From Moraxella sp035181385 (GTDB taxonomy: Bacteria > Pseudomonadota > Gammaproteobacteria > Pseudomonadales > Moraxellaceae), in NCBI RefSeq assembly GCF_035181385.1, contig NZ_JAXCJK010000003.1:62001-126000 (forward strand): a stretch of DNA of 64,000 bases. Direction: 5' to 3'. The translations under genes and the position numbers were made by a program. The notes beneath the pieces are model-generated. The model had not been told where the DNA came from. It searched no databases and was given only the letters and a program-made list of their open reading frames with translations. This document shows, one piece after another, positions 16,004-25,088 of this stretch (its first letter is position 1; every line of letters begins with the position of its first letter).

Positions 16004-16834
16004 ATGTTGCTGAGTATTTTTTCCCAAAAACCGCTATTTGTACGCACGACATTTGCTTTTTTGGTTCTTGCACTGATTTTGATGTTGCTTGACAGTCAAA
16101 AACCAGAATGGTTCCAATCGTTGCGTAGTGCCAGCCATGCTTCCATGCAACCGATTTATCAGATGTCTCTCATGCCATCTTTTGTTGCTCATTATACAGA
16201 TGGTGCCTTTCAAAGCAAAGAATCGTTACGCCGTGAAAACATTCGCTTGCAAACGGAATTGTTGCAAGCCAAAGTGCAATTGCAGCAACAAGATTATCTC
16301 ATTGCTCAAAATGCTCGGCTAAAAGGCATTTTGTCCACCACAGAGTCTGCCAAACACGATTTGCTGCTTGCTCAGGTGATTGGTACGGATTCTAACCCGC
16401 TAAAACAAATCGTCGTTCTTAATAAAGGTGCAAATGATGGCGTAAAAATTGGGCAAACGGTGATTGATGAAAATGGCATTTTAGGACAGGTGATTAACAC
16501 TTACCCAAACACATCTCGTCTTGTCTTGATTACAGATGAGCAGCAGTCGGTGGCTGTGGTCATAGCGCGTACAGGTCAGCGTGCTGTGGTTTCTGGCAGT
16601 GGTCGACCTGATGGTCTGAATTTAAACTACATATTTAAGACTTCCGATGTACAGGTGGGCGATGAGTTGATTTCGTCAGGTCTTGGCGATCGATTACCAG
16701 CAGGCTATCATGTGGGGCGAATTGTGAATATTGATACGACACGCACAGATGATTTTTCTGATATTAAGGTTGTGCCTGCGGCTAATATTATAAACAGTGG
16801 TTATGTGCTGATTTTAAAACCAAAACATTCTTAG
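16004..16834 (+). CDS. mreC: Rod-shape-determining protein MreC
   Basis: A 276-residue periplasmic scaffold anchored by one N-terminal transmembrane segment (TFAFLVLALILMLL). A coiled coil follows (about residues 70-105, LRRENIRLQTELLQAKVQLQQQ), then the paired beta-barrel domain with VLNKGANDGVKIGQTVIDENGILGQV. ATG 16004 gives the usual short cytoplasmic start; an in-frame TTG at 15980 was not chosen. Works with MreB, MreD and the elongasome. Confidence 0.93.
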   Translation: MLLSIFSQKPLFVRTTFAFLVLALILMLLDSQKPEWFQSLRSASHASMQPIYQMSLMPSFVAHYTDGAFQSKESLRRENIRLQTELLQAKVQLQQQDYLIAQNARLKGILSTTESAKHDLLLAQVIGTDSNPLKQIVVLNKGANDGVKIGQTVIDENGILGQVINTYPNTSRLVLITDEQQSVAVVIARTGQRAVVSGSGRPDGLNLNYIFKTSDVQVGDELISSGLGDRLPAGYHVGRIVNIDTTRTDDFSDIKVVPAANIINSGYVLILKPKHS

Positions 16835-16842
16835 GGCTTGGC

Positions 16843-17328
16843 ATGAATTCAATGTTGTTTTTGCTACTTGGCATCGTTTCAAGTTTTGTTGTGGCATCAG
16901 CGATGAATGTCTACCCACTTTCTTTCATGCTTGCCAATTTTCGTCCGATGTTTTTGGTGCTTGTGCTGGTATTTTGGTTAATGTATCGGCCGACCATCAT
17001 GCGTGTTTGGGTTGTGTTTTTAATTGGGCTTGTGTCTGATTTGTTATTAGATACGCATTTGGGTCATCAAGCGTTTTGTGCGGTATTGATGAGCTTTGGC
17101 TTGCGAGTGCTATTGATTTATATCAAAGAGTTGACCTTAAAAAATGCGTGGTTGTGTGCAAGCATTGCCCTGATTACTTATCGACTCTTACTGGGGATTT
17201 TGGAGTCCTTTGGGCATGGTTTTGTTTGGGCACAGCTTGGTTCGCTTTTGATGAGTATTTTGGTGTTTCCATTATTTTGGTATCCTTTGTATTGGATTAA
17301 TGGACAACTCAAAGAGCGTGCTTGGTAG
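16843..17328 (+). CDS. mreD: Rod-shape-determining membrane protein MreD
   Basis: A 161-residue inner-membrane protein with about five hydrophobic segments and the family's GLVSDLLLDTHLGHQAF block. It starts 9 nt after the mreC stop, so the two are co-translated. It is part of the elongasome with MreB and MreC. Confidence 0.9.
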   Translation: MNSMLFLLLGIVSSFVVASAMNVYPLSFMLANFRPMFLVLVLVFWLMYRPTIMRVWVVFLIGLVSDLLLDTHLGHQAFCAVLMSFGLRVLLIYIKELTLKNAWLCASIALITYRLLLGILESFGHGFVWAQLGSLLMSILVFPLFWYPLYWINGQLKERAW

Positions 17329-17412
17329 GTCATTGCATAAAATTCTTATGACCATATGATTAAGTAAAACTTAAACAACCAATCAATTCAACCATTAAAT
17401 CGGTAAACATTC

Positions 17413-18003
17413 ATGCGAATTATTTTGGTATCAACATCACCACGCAGGCAGCAGCTCTTAAATGGGGTGGGTCTGAATTTTACAACAATGGCGGCCAACA
17501 TTGATGAAACTTGGCAAGACAACGAATGTGCACAAGCGTATATTGTACGCATGGTAAAAACGAAGGCCAAAAAGGCGTGCCAAGAGATAAATGACAAGGC
17601 TTTAGTCATTACCGCTGATACAATAGGCGTGCTTGATGATGGACAAGTGCTGACCAAGCCCAAAGATCGTGGCGATGCTTTTGCCATGTGGGATAAATTG
17701 TCTGACAGCACGCATGAGGTTTGGACAGCCGTGTGTGCCAGTGTGGTGGATGCTGGTGAAATTATTTGCCAAGAGTGGATTGTTTGTCGCACACAAATAA
17801 GTTTTGTTGAGCTGACCGATGAAATGAAGCAACGCTACTGGGATACAGGTGAACCAATTGATAAAGCAGGAGCGTATGCCATACAAGGTGGTGCCATGGC
17901 ATGGGTACGCACAATGAATGGCAGTTATACTAATGTGGTAGGTTTGCCAGTTGCTCAGACTCTAGAATTGATTGAGCGTATTTGTGGTCGGTTGGTTAAT
18001 TAA
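17413..18003 (+). CDS. maf: Maf-family nucleotide pyrophosphatase
   Basis: A 196-residue Maf/YhdE-type house-cleaning enzyme that hydrolyses non-canonical or excess dNTPs. Motifs: VSTSPRRQQLL at the N-terminus, ITADTIGVLDDGQVLTKP in the middle, and WDTGEPIDKAGAYAIQG followed by NVVGLPV. The DTI core suggests the dTTP/UTP-acting branch. It lies between mreD and rng, the common order in gammaproteobacteria. Confidence 0.92.
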   Translation: MRIILVSTSPRRQQLLNGVGLNFTTMAANIDETWQDNECAQAYIVRMVKTKAKKACQEINDKALVITADTIGVLDDGQVLTKPKDRGDAFAMWDKLSDSTHEVWTAVCASVVDAGEIICQEWIVCRTQISFVELTDEMKQRYWDTGEPIDKAGAYAIQGGAMAWVRTMNGSYTNVVGLPVAQTLELIERICGRLVN

Positions 18004-18004
18004 A

Positions 18005-19471
18005 ATGGCAGAGGGGATTTTAATCAGTCGTACTTTTGGACAAGTTCGCACCGCACTTGTTGCAGACGGTGTGGTGCGAGAAATTTTTTGTGAGCAAGCT
18101 GATGATGCAGGACTGGTGGGCAACATCTATCTTGGTAAAGTGGTTCGTATTATATCGCAGATGCAGGTGGCTTTTGTGGATATTGGTCAATCGCAAATGG
18201 GATTTTTGCACATTGATGATATCCATCATGTCAAGCACGCCAAGACCGACCAGCCTAAAATCACACAATGCATTCATCAAGGTGAGCGTCTGCTTGTACA
18301 AGTTACCAAAGATGAAACGCATACTAAGGGTGCTAGGTTGACAACGGGTATCGCCTTGTCTTCAATGCACCTTGTGTATCGTCCTTATGACGAACAACAA
18401 GTACAAGTATCATCTCGGTTGGCACAAGATGAAAAAAAGCGTCTGCGTCATGCCCTGCAAGCCTTTGTTGAAAATAACGATTTGACAGGCAGTGTCATTG
18501 TCCGTACCAATGCCGAGGCTGTTGATTTGGCGGTTCTTCAAATGCAGACAGTTCAATTAAAGAGTCGGTGGCAACAGATAACCCAAAAATCCAGCCAAGC
18601 AAAACTCAGCAGGGCTGAGCATATGCTCATAGAGGCAGAATTACCTTTGGCGTTACGCAATTTAAGAGAATGGGTGAGTAAGCGTACAGAATGGATTGTA
18701 ACCGATGACGGTAAGCTTTACGAATCAGTATTGGCATATACCCAAAATATGCTCAATGACACCGCATCGATTAAGGTAGATTTTTATCAAGCTAGAACAC
18801 CGCTTTTTGAGGCTCATGGCATAGAGTTTCAGTTGCAAGAGGCACTAAAAAGACAGATAAAATTACCATCAGGAGCGTATCTTGTATTTGATAAGACAGA
18901 AGCCTTAGCAACCATTGATGTGAATACAGGTGCATTTACTGGTAAGCATTGCGAACAAATATCAATTTATCAGACCAATATAGAAGCGGTGAATGAGATT
19001 GCTAGACAGATTCGCTTACGCAATTTGGGCGGTATGATCGTCATTGATTTTATTGATATGAAAGATAAAAAACATCAAGATGCTGTACTTACTGCGTTAA
19101 AATCTGCCATCAAAACTGACCGTGCTAAGGTATATGTAGCAGGCATGAATGAGCTTGGGCTGGTAACACTGACTCGCCATCGTACGCATGACAGCTTGTT
19201 GCAACAGTTATGTGAGCCCTGCCAAGTCTGTGATGGTAGTGGATATATCAAGCGTGTTGACACGGTGGCTTTTGAGATTATTCGCAAGTTATTAGCCAAA
19301 ATTGGTACACATTCAGAGTTTGGTGTTGTGGCAAATCCTTTAGTCGTTGAGTATTTGCAAACCAAAGAACAGCAGACCGTGCACGACCTTGAGCGACTGA
19401 TGGGCAAAACCATCTATTTGCGTGCAGATTCAGACTATCATTTGACACAGCACGACATCGTTTATTGTTAA
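18005..19471 (+). CDS. rng: Ribonuclease G
   Basis: A 488-residue single-strand-specific endoribonuclease for 16S rRNA 5'-end maturation and mRNA decay. The N-terminal S1 domain includes GNIYLGKVVRIISQMQVAFVDIG. The catalytic region contains TIDVNTG and VIDFIDMKD with the metal-binding Asp residues. The zinc-link CEPC is near the C-terminus. It lacks the long RNase E tail. ATG 18005 begins right after the maf stop; an upstream TTG at 17972 inside maf is not needed. Confidence 0.94.
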   Translation: MAEGILISRTFGQVRTALVADGVVREIFCEQADDAGLVGNIYLGKVVRIISQMQVAFVDIGQSQMGFLHIDDIHHVKHAKTDQPKITQCIHQGERLLVQVTKDETHTKGARLTTGIALSSMHLVYRPYDEQQVQVSSRLAQDEKKRLRHALQAFVENNDLTGSVIVRTNAEAVDLAVLQMQTVQLKSRWQQITQKSSQAKLSRAEHMLIEAELPLALRNLREWVSKRTEWIVTDDGKLYESVLAYTQNMLNDTASIKVDFYQARTPLFEAHGIEFQLQEALKRQIKLPSGAYLVFDKTEALATIDVNTGAFTGKHCEQISIYQTNIEAVNEIARQIRLRNLGGMIVIDFIDMKDKKHQDAVLTALKSAIKTDRAKVYVAGMNELGLVTLTRHRTHDSLLQQLCEPCQVCDGSGYIKRVDTVAFEIIRKLLAKIGTHSEFGVVANPLVVEYLQTKEQQTVHDLERLMGKTIYLRADSDYHLTQHDIVYC

Positions 19472-19934
19472 TTGCCTAGCTGATTTGCATATTTGTTTTT
19501 GATATGTTGTGTCAAAATGATAAAAAGTTGGTGCTCACAACAATCAAATTGTCTGTCAAATCATCTGTAATAACATGTAGCTTTCACAAAAAACTCTTGT
19601 ATTTATCCAAAATTAGTGTATAATACGAGTTCATTATATTTTAGCGTTGTGCTTTTTAATCCGCTCTGTCGTGATTGAAAAGAATGAATTTGATAAAAAT
19701 TATTCTCTACAAATGTGATAGAGAACTTAAAAAAGACAACGCCACAGCCAAAGCATCGTTTTTGGCACTATAACAACACCCCTGCTGTCAGAATATTTTT
19801 GCATGACGGGCAGGGATTGGATTTTTTTTGCCAAAAGCAATGCTCTTGGCAAAAGATTTATGAAACGGTATGGCTGAAATCATCTTTATGATGACGGAAG
19901 TTTTATAAAGCACTTAATTTAGGAGCTTGTTGGC
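19472..19934 (+). promoter_or_regulatory. rpsJ promoter and structured S10 leader
   Basis: 463 bp without a gene. Promoter: TTGTAT (19597-19602), 16 bp, TATAAT (19619-19624). The predicted leader is about 300 nt. Stems: GCGTTGT (19644-19650) with ACAACGC (19735-19741); GCCAAA (19747-19752) with TTTGGC (19761-19766); and a long hairpin pairing 19780-19785 with 19810-19815 and 19787-19790 with 19804-19807, followed by eight T (19822-19829). The last resembles the attenuator hairpin of the E. coli S10 leader, where L4 represses its own operon; that L4 acts here is inference. Confidence 0.65.
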
Positions 19935-20246
19935 ATGGCTAACCAGAGAATCCGTATCCGACTAAAATCTTTCGACCATCGTCTGATTGACCAGTCGGCA
20001 CAAGAGATTGTCGATACTGCAAAGCGTACAGGCGCACAAGTTTGTGGTCCTGTTCCCTTGCCGACTCGTATTGAGCGGTTCAACGTATTGACATCACCAC
20101 ACGTCAACAAAGACGCTCGTGACCAGTATGAAATTCGCACTCACAAACGCATGATTGACATCGTTCAGCCTACTGATAAAACAGTAGACGCACTGATGAA
20201 ACTAGATTTGGCGGCTGGTGTTGATGTTCAAATCGCCTTAGGCTAA
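19935..20246 (+). CDS. rpsJ: 30S ribosomal protein S10
   Basis: 103 residues, full length, with the conserved IRIRLKSFDHRLID start and GPVPLPT block. First gene of the S10 operon. S10 (NusE) also takes part in transcription antitermination. AGGAG lies upstream of ATG 19935. Confidence 0.98.
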   Translation: MANQRIRIRLKSFDHRLIDQSAQEIVDTAKRTGAQVCGPVPLPTRIERFNVLTSPHVNKDARDQYEIRTHKRMIDIVQPTDKTVDALMKLDLAAGVDVQIALG

Positions 20247-20297
20247 TTGAACGGTACTGGTTTAATATTAAACTATTATTAAAGTAAGAGGTCTAAA

Positions 20298-20936
20298 ATG
20301 GCGATTGGTTTAGTCGGTATTAAGCGTGGTATGACCCGAATCTTTACTGAAGCAGGTGCATCTATCCCTGTAACAGTAGTTGAGGTTGACGCAAACCGCA
20401 TTTCGCAAATCAAAACAGTAGACACCGATGGCTATAACGCAATTCAAATCACCACAGGTGAGCGTCGCGATAGTCGTGTCAATGCTGCTCAAAAAGGACA
20501 CTTCGCAAAAGCTGGCGTTGCTGCTGGTCGTGGTGTTTGGGAATTCCGTGCAGACGAAAGCGAATTAGAAGGTCGTGAAGTTGGCGCAGACATTTTGTTA
20601 GATTTATTTGAAGTTGGTCAGTTAGTTGATGTTACTGGTCAATCTAAGGGTAAAGGCTTTCAAGGTGGTGTTAAACGCCATAACTTCCGTACTCAAGACG
20701 CAACTCACGGTAACTCTGTATCGCATCGTGTACTTGGTTCTACTGGTCAAAACCAGACACCAGGTAAAGTATTTAAGGGCAAAAAGATGCCTGGTCAAAT
20801 GGGTAACAAGCGTGTTACCGTTCAAGGCCTTGAAATCATGTCTATCGATGCTGAAAAAGGTGTACTAGTCATCAAGGGTGCACTTCCAGGTGCTAATGGT
20901 GGCGATGTTATCGTACGTCCGTCAGTTAAAGCCTAG
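20298..20936 (+). CDS. rplC: 50S ribosomal protein L3
   Basis: 212 residues, beginning with the typical IGLVGIKRGMTRIF. The glycine-rich extension that reaches the peptidyl-transferase centre (KGFQGGVKRHNF, then SVSHRVLGSTGQ and PGKVFKGKKMPGQMG) is intact. It binds 23S rRNA early in assembly. Confidence 0.98.
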   Translation: MAIGLVGIKRGMTRIFTEAGASIPVTVVEVDANRISQIKTVDTDGYNAIQITTGERRDSRVNAAQKGHFAKAGVAAGRGVWEFRADESELEGREVGADILLDLFEVGQLVDVTGQSKGKGFQGGVKRHNFRTQDATHGNSVSHRVLGSTGQNQTPGKVFKGKKMPGQMGNKRVTVQGLEIMSIDAEKGVLVIKGALPGANGGDVIVRPSVKA

Positions 20937-20950
20937 TAAAGGGGATTAAT

Positions 20951-21553
20951 GTGAATTTAAAAACTGTTACAGGTGCGGCGGTTGAACTATCAGAGACTAC
21001 TTTTGGTCGTGAGTTCAATGAAGCCTTGGTACACCAAGTAGTAACTGCTTACCTAGCTGGCGCTCGTCAAGGTACTCGTGCACAAAAAACTCGTGGCGAA
21101 GTATCAGGCGGCGGTAAAAAGCCGTGGCGTCAAAAGGGTACTGGTCGTGCTCGTGCTGGTTCTATCCGTAGCCCAATTTGGGTTGGTGGTGGTCGTGCAT
21201 TTGCAGCAAAACCACAAGACTGGTCTCAAAAAGTAAACCGCAAAATGTATCGTGGTGCGATGCAGTGCATTTTAGCCGAATTAGTACGCCAAGAGCGTTT
21301 GGTATTGGTCGATGACATCACTGTTGATACACCAAAAACCAAAGGTTTGATTGCTAAATTGGCAGAACTAAATGCACCTCGTGCGTTGATTGTTACTCAC
21401 GAAGTTGATGAGAACTTGTATTTAGCTGCTCGCAACATTCCACATGTTAATGTTTTGGGTACTCGTGAAGTTGATCCAGTAAGCTTGGTTTCTTTTGACA
21501 AAGTTATCATGACAGTTGAAGCTGCCAAACAATTTGAGGAGACACTAGCATGA
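20951..21553 (+). CDS. rplD: 50S ribosomal protein L4
   Basis: 200 residues, with the tunnel loop RQGTRAQKTRGEVSGGGKKPWRQKGTGRAR. GTG start at 20951 preceded by AAAGGGGATTAAT. In E. coli L4 also represses the S10 operon via the rpsJ leader. It overlaps rplW by 4 nt. Confidence 0.98.
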   Translation: MNLKTVTGAAVELSETTFGREFNEALVHQVVTAYLAGARQGTRAQKTRGEVSGGGKKPWRQKGTGRARAGSIRSPIWVGGGRAFAAKPQDWSQKVNRKMYRGAMQCILAELVRQERLVLVDDITVDTPKTKGLIAKLAELNAPRALIVTHEVDENLYLAARNIPHVNVLGTREVDPVSLVSFDKVIMTVEAAKQFEETLA

Positions 21554-21879
21554 GTAATGCAAGATTATATCAAGTGTTAAAGGCCCCAGTATTCTCTGAA
21601 AAATCTCAGCGTCTGGGCGATAGTCTTGGTGTTCAAGTTTTCAAAGTTAACAGCAATGCTACCAAGCGTGACATCAAACAAGCTGTTGAACTAATGTTTG
21701 AAGGTGTTGAAGTTGTTAAAGTAAATACTTTGAACACCAAAGGCAAAACCAAGCGTTTTGGTCGTGTCGTTGGCAAACGTTCTGATGTCAAAAAAGCGTA
21801 TGTTACCTTAAAAGCAGGTTCAGACGTACAAATCGGTGCTGGTGAAAAAGTCACTAGTGAAACAGCGGCTAACGAATAA
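21550..21879 (+). CDS. rplW: 50S ribosomal protein L23
   Basis: 109 residues, with the family's PVFSEKSQ, VELMFEGVEVVKVNTLNTKGK and RSDVKKAYVTL blocks. L23 sits at the tunnel exit and docks trigger factor and SRP. Translation is coupled to rplD by an ATGA overlap. Confidence 0.97.
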   Translation: MSNARLYQVLKAPVFSEKSQRLGDSLGVQVFKVNSNATKRDIKQAVELMFEGVEVVKVNTLNTKGKTKRFGRVVGKRSDVKKAYVTLKAGSDVQIGAGEKVTSETAANE

Positions 21880-21890
21880 GGATTAATATC

Positions 21891-22718
21891 ATGCCTATCG
21901 TAAAAGCAAAACCTACATCACCAGGTCGCCGCTTTGTTGAAAAAGTAGTGCATCCACACCTTTATAAAGGTCGTCCCTATGCACCGCTTGTTGAATCAAA
22001 AGCAAAAACTGGTGGCCGTAACAACAACGGCCGTATCACCACTCGTCATATTGGCGGTGGTCATAAGCAGCACTATCGTCTGATTGACTTTAAGAGAAAT
22101 AAAGACGGTATCGTTGCAACTGTTGAACGCATTGAGTACGATCCTAACCGTACCGCACATATTGCACTGCTTAAATATGCAGATGGTGAGCGTCGTTACA
22201 TCATTGCACCTAAAAAATTGGCTGTAGGCGATCAGGTTCAGTCTGGTGAGGGTTCTCCAATCCGTCCAGGCAACTGTTTGCCACTTAAAAATATCCCAGT
22301 GGGTACTGTTATTCATAATATTGAACTAAAAATCGGTAAGGGTGCTCAAATTGCTCGCTCTGCTGGTGCGGCAGTTCAATTATTAGGTAGAGATGGTGCT
22401 TATGTGATCGTTCGTTTGCGCTCTGGCGAAACTCGCCGTATTCATGCAAATTGCCGTGCGGTTATTGGTGAAGTTTCTAATACTGAAAATAACCTTAAAT
22501 CGCTTGGTAAAGCAGGTGCAGCGCGTTGGCGTGGTGTTCGTCCTACTGTTCGTGGTACTGCGATGAACCCGATTGATCACCCACACGGTGGTGGTGAAGG
22601 ACGCAACTTTGGTAAACACCCAACCAGTCCTTGGGGTCAGAAAGCTAAGGGTCTTAAAACCCGTTCTAATAAGCGTACTGACAATATGATTATCCGTCGC
22701 CGTCGTGCCAAGAAATAA
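21891..22718 (+). CDS. rplB: 50S ribosomal protein L2
   Basis: 275 residues, full length. The C-terminal RGVRPTVRGTAMNPIDHPHGGGEGR block, with the conserved His near the peptidyl-transferase centre, is intact. Confidence 0.98.
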   Translation: MPIVKAKPTSPGRRFVEKVVHPHLYKGRPYAPLVESKAKTGGRNNNGRITTRHIGGGHKQHYRLIDFKRNKDGIVATVERIEYDPNRTAHIALLKYADGERRYIIAPKKLAVGDQVQSGEGSPIRPGNCLPLKNIPVGTVIHNIELKIGKGAQIARSAGAAVQLLGRDGAYVIVRLRSGETRRIHANCRAVIGEVSNTENNLKSLGKAGAARWRGVRPTVRGTAMNPIDHPHGGGEGRNFGKHPTSPWGQKAKGLKTRSNKRTDNMIIRRRRAKK

Positions 22719-22729
22719 GGAATAATTTA

Positions 22730-23005
22730 ATGCCTCGTTCATTGAAAAAAGGTCCATTTATCGATGCGCACTTGTTTGCCAAGGTTGAGAACGCTCTTGA
22801 AACAAACAATCGTAAACCAATTAAGACTTGGTCTCGTCGCTCGATGATTCTACCACAAATGGTAGGTCTAACTATCTCAGTTCACAATGGCCGCACTCAT
22901 GTGCCAGTTATTGTAAGTGAGCAAATGGTTGGTCATAAACTTGGTGAATTCGCTCCGACCCGTTCATATCGTGGTCATGGCGTTGATAAAAAATCTAAGA
23001 GATAA
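22730..23005 (+). CDS. rpsS: 30S ribosomal protein S19
   Basis: 91 residues, beginning RSLKKGPF with the typical GHKLGEFAPTRSYRGH ending. It forms the head of the 30S with S13. Confidence 0.98.
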   Translation: MPRSLKKGPFIDAHLFAKVENALETNNRKPIKTWSRRSMILPQMVGLTISVHNGRTHVPVIVSEQMVGHKLGEFAPTRSYRGHGVDKKSKR

Positions 23006-23014
23006 GGTGCTGCC

Positions 23015-23344
23015 ATGGAAGTAACTGCAAAATTACGTGGTGCCGCAATTTCGGCACAAAAAGTAAGATTGGTTGCGGACGAAGTTCGTGGTAAGCCAAT
23101 TGAGCGCGCTTTGGACATCTTGACTTTTAGCAATAAAAAAGGTGCTAAGTTAGTTAAGAAATGCCTACAATCAGCAATTGCTAACGCTGAACATAATAAT
23201 GGTCTAGACATCGATACTTTGCGTGTTTCTACCATCTATGTTGATGAAGGTATTACTTTGAAGCGTATTATGCCCCGTGCTAAGGGTCGTGCTGACCGTA
23301 TCAGCAAGCGTACCTGTCACATCACTGTTAAAGTAGGAGCATAA
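23015..23344 (+). CDS. rplV: 50S ribosomal protein L22
   Basis: 109 residues. The extended hairpin that lines the exit tunnel (ITLKRIMPRAKGRADRI) is complete; this region is a known macrolide-resistance site and shows no evident insertion or deletion. Confidence 0.97.
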   Translation: MEVTAKLRGAAISAQKVRLVADEVRGKPIERALDILTFSNKKGAKLVKKCLQSAIANAEHNNGLDIDTLRVSTIYVDEGITLKRIMPRAKGRADRISKRTCHITVKVGA

Positions 23345-23346
23345 TC

Positions 23347-24072
23347 ATGGGTCAAAAAGTTCATCCAATTGGTATTCGCTTAGGCGTTATCAAAAAGCAC
23401 AATGCAAACTGGTATGCAAGCCCAAAGCAATATTCAGAATATCTATTAAATGACTTTAAAGTGCGTGATTTTTTACGCAATAAGTTAAAAGAAGCAATGG
23501 TGAGTAACATCAGCATTGAGCGTCCTACTGGTGCAGCTAAAATTACCATCCATTCGGCTCGTCCTGGTGTCATTATTGGTAAGCAAGGTGCTGATATTGA
23601 AGCTCTTCAAAAAGAACTTACCAAGATCATGGGTGTTCCAGCACAAGTGAACATTCAGGAGATTACTCAGCCTGACTTAGATGCTCGTCTGGTAGCTGTT
23701 GGTATTGCCAGTCAGTTGGAACGCCGTGTTATGTTCCGTCGTGCGATGAAGCGTGCTGTACAAAATAGTATGCGTTCAGGTGCTCAGGGTATTAAAGTTG
23801 AGTTATCTGGTCGTCTAGGTGGTGCAGAGATTGCTCGTACTGAATGGTATCGTGAAGGTCGTGTACCTCTACATACTCTTCGTGCTGATATTGATTATGC
23901 AGAAGTTCGTGCAGAGACCACTTATGGTACTATCGGTGTCAAGGTTTGGATTTTCCGTGGTGAAGTCCTAGACGGCATGAACAGTGTTTATAACCCAGTG
24001 GTTGAAGAGAAAGCTCGTGCGCCTAAGCGTCGTGGCCGTACCAACAACCGTCGTAATTCAGACAAGGGGTAA
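23347..24072 (+). CDS. rpsC: 30S ribosomal protein S3
   Basis: 241 residues. The KH domain has the GxxG loop in GVIIGKQGADIE. The basic C-terminal tail (KRRGRTNNRR) is slightly longer than in E. coli. It starts 2 nt after the rplV stop. Confidence 0.97.
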   Translation: MGQKVHPIGIRLGVIKKHNANWYASPKQYSEYLLNDFKVRDFLRNKLKEAMVSNISIERPTGAAKITIHSARPGVIIGKQGADIEALQKELTKIMGVPAQVNIQEITQPDLDARLVAVGIASQLERRVMFRRAMKRAVQNSMRSGAQGIKVELSGRLGGAEIARTEWYREGRVPLHTLRADIDYAEVRAETTYGTIGVKVWIFRGEVLDGMNSVYNPVVEEKARAPKRRGRTNNRRNSDKG

Positions 24073-24075
24073 GCT

Positions 24076-24489
24076 ATGTTGCAACCAAAACGTACCAAAT
24101 TCCGCAAAATGCACAAAGGCCGTAATACTGGTCTTGCCCAGCGTGGCAACACCGTTGCATTTGGCGAAATTGGTCTAAAATCTATCGGTCGTGGTCGTAT
24201 GACTGCTCGTCAAATTGAAGCGGCTCGTCGTACCATCACTCGTCGCATTAAGCGTGGCGGTAAAATTTGGATTCGTGTATTCCCAGATAAACCAATCACC
24301 GAAAAACCTTTAGAAGTTCGTATGGGTAAAGGTAAAGGTCCTGTAGAGTACTGGGTAGCTGAAATTAAGCCAGGCAAAATGCTTTATGAAATTCAAGGTG
24401 TTAGCGAAGAATTAGCTCGTGAAGCCCTAACTTTGGCATCGGCGAAGCTACCTTTCAAAACGACTATTGTTAAACGGACGGTTATGTAA
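24076..24489 (+). CDS. rplP: 50S ribosomal protein L16
   Basis: 137 residues, beginning MLQPKRTKFRKMHKGRN and with the GKGKGPVEYWVA block. It helps form the A-site tRNA-binding region. It overlaps rpmC by one nucleotide (TAATG). Confidence 0.98.
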   Translation: MLQPKRTKFRKMHKGRNTGLAQRGNTVAFGEIGLKSIGRGRMTARQIEAARRTITRRIKRGGKIWIRVFPDKPITEKPLEVRMGKGKGPVEYWVAEIKPGKMLYEIQGVSEELAREALTLASAKLPFKTTIVKRTVM

Positions 24490-24686
24490 TGAAAACCAAC
24501 GAATTGCGCGAAAAATCAGTAGAAGAGTTGGCTCAATTGCTTGACGAAAAGCAGCTTGATGCATTCCGTCTGCGTATGGCAAAAGCTACGGGTCAGCTAG
24601 GCAATACCTGCGAAGTTAAAGCAAATCGTCGTACGATTGCAAAAATTTTAACTTTGATTAACGAAAAACAAAGAGGCGACGCATGA
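24489..24686 (+). CDS. rpmC: 50S ribosomal protein L29
   Basis: 65 residues, two helices with the ELREKSVEEL and LRMAKATGQL patterns. Binds near the tunnel exit next to L23. Overlaps both neighbours (1 nt and 4 nt), so it is tightly coupled. Confidence 0.96.
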   Translation: MKTNELREKSVEELAQLLDEKQLDAFRLRMAKATGQLGNTCEVKANRRTIAKILTLINEKQRGDA

Positions 24687-24955
24687 GCGAGAACACCCAA
24701 ACTCAAGAAGTTGGCGTTGTAACTGGTAAAGTTGTCAGCAACAAAATGGACAAGTCTATCACTGTCCTAGTTGAACGCCAAATTCGCCACCCAATGTATG
24801 GTAAACAAGTTCGCCGTTCTACCAAGCTAAAAGCTCACGACGAGAACAATGTTTGTCAAGAAGGCGATATCGTTCGTATCAAAGAAACTCGACCTATCTC
24901 CAAGACTAAGACTTGGACTTTGGTAGATGTGATTGAAACAGCGGTAAAAATTTAA
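24683..24955 (+). CDS. rpsQ: 30S ribosomal protein S17
   Basis: 90 residues of OB fold with GKVVSNKMDKSITV, HPMYGKQVRRSTKLKAHDE and TRPISKTKTW. Last gene of the S10 operon. The next gene begins after a 133-bp gap that holds a promoter and hairpin. Confidence 0.97.
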   Translation: MSENTQTQEVGVVTGKVVSNKMDKSITVLVERQIRHPMYGKQVRRSTKLKAHDENNVCQEGDIVRIKETRPISKTKTWTLVDVIETAVKI

Positions 24956-24960
24956 GTTAT

Positions 24961-25047
24961 TTGCATTAGAAGTCATTTGCTAGTATAATGTACATCTTTT
25001 TAGGTGTTCATCTGTTAAATATATGCAAATACTGCATATATTTAACA
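24961..25047 (+). promoter_or_regulatory. spc-operon promoter and leader hairpin
   Basis: TTGCAT (24961-24966), 17 bp, TATAAT (24984-24989), a near-consensus sigma-70 promoter in the gap before rplN. A perfect AT-rich 15-bp hairpin (25013-25027 with 25033-25047, 5-nt loop) starts near +17 of the predicted transcript. No T-run follows, so it is not a standard terminator; it may be a processing or stability element. Confidence 0.75.
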
Positions 25048-25088
25048 ACGAATGGCTTTTATTGCTTTATTTATTATGGAGTAATGCG

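Noticed and set aside
15758..16027. Minus-strand ORF between mreB and mreC
   Set aside because: Crosses a terminator and both gene ends; low-complexity product.
25023..25088. N-terminal extension of L14
   Set aside because: It covers a perfect hairpin and has no counterpart in L14 proteins; ATG 25089 gives the conserved start.
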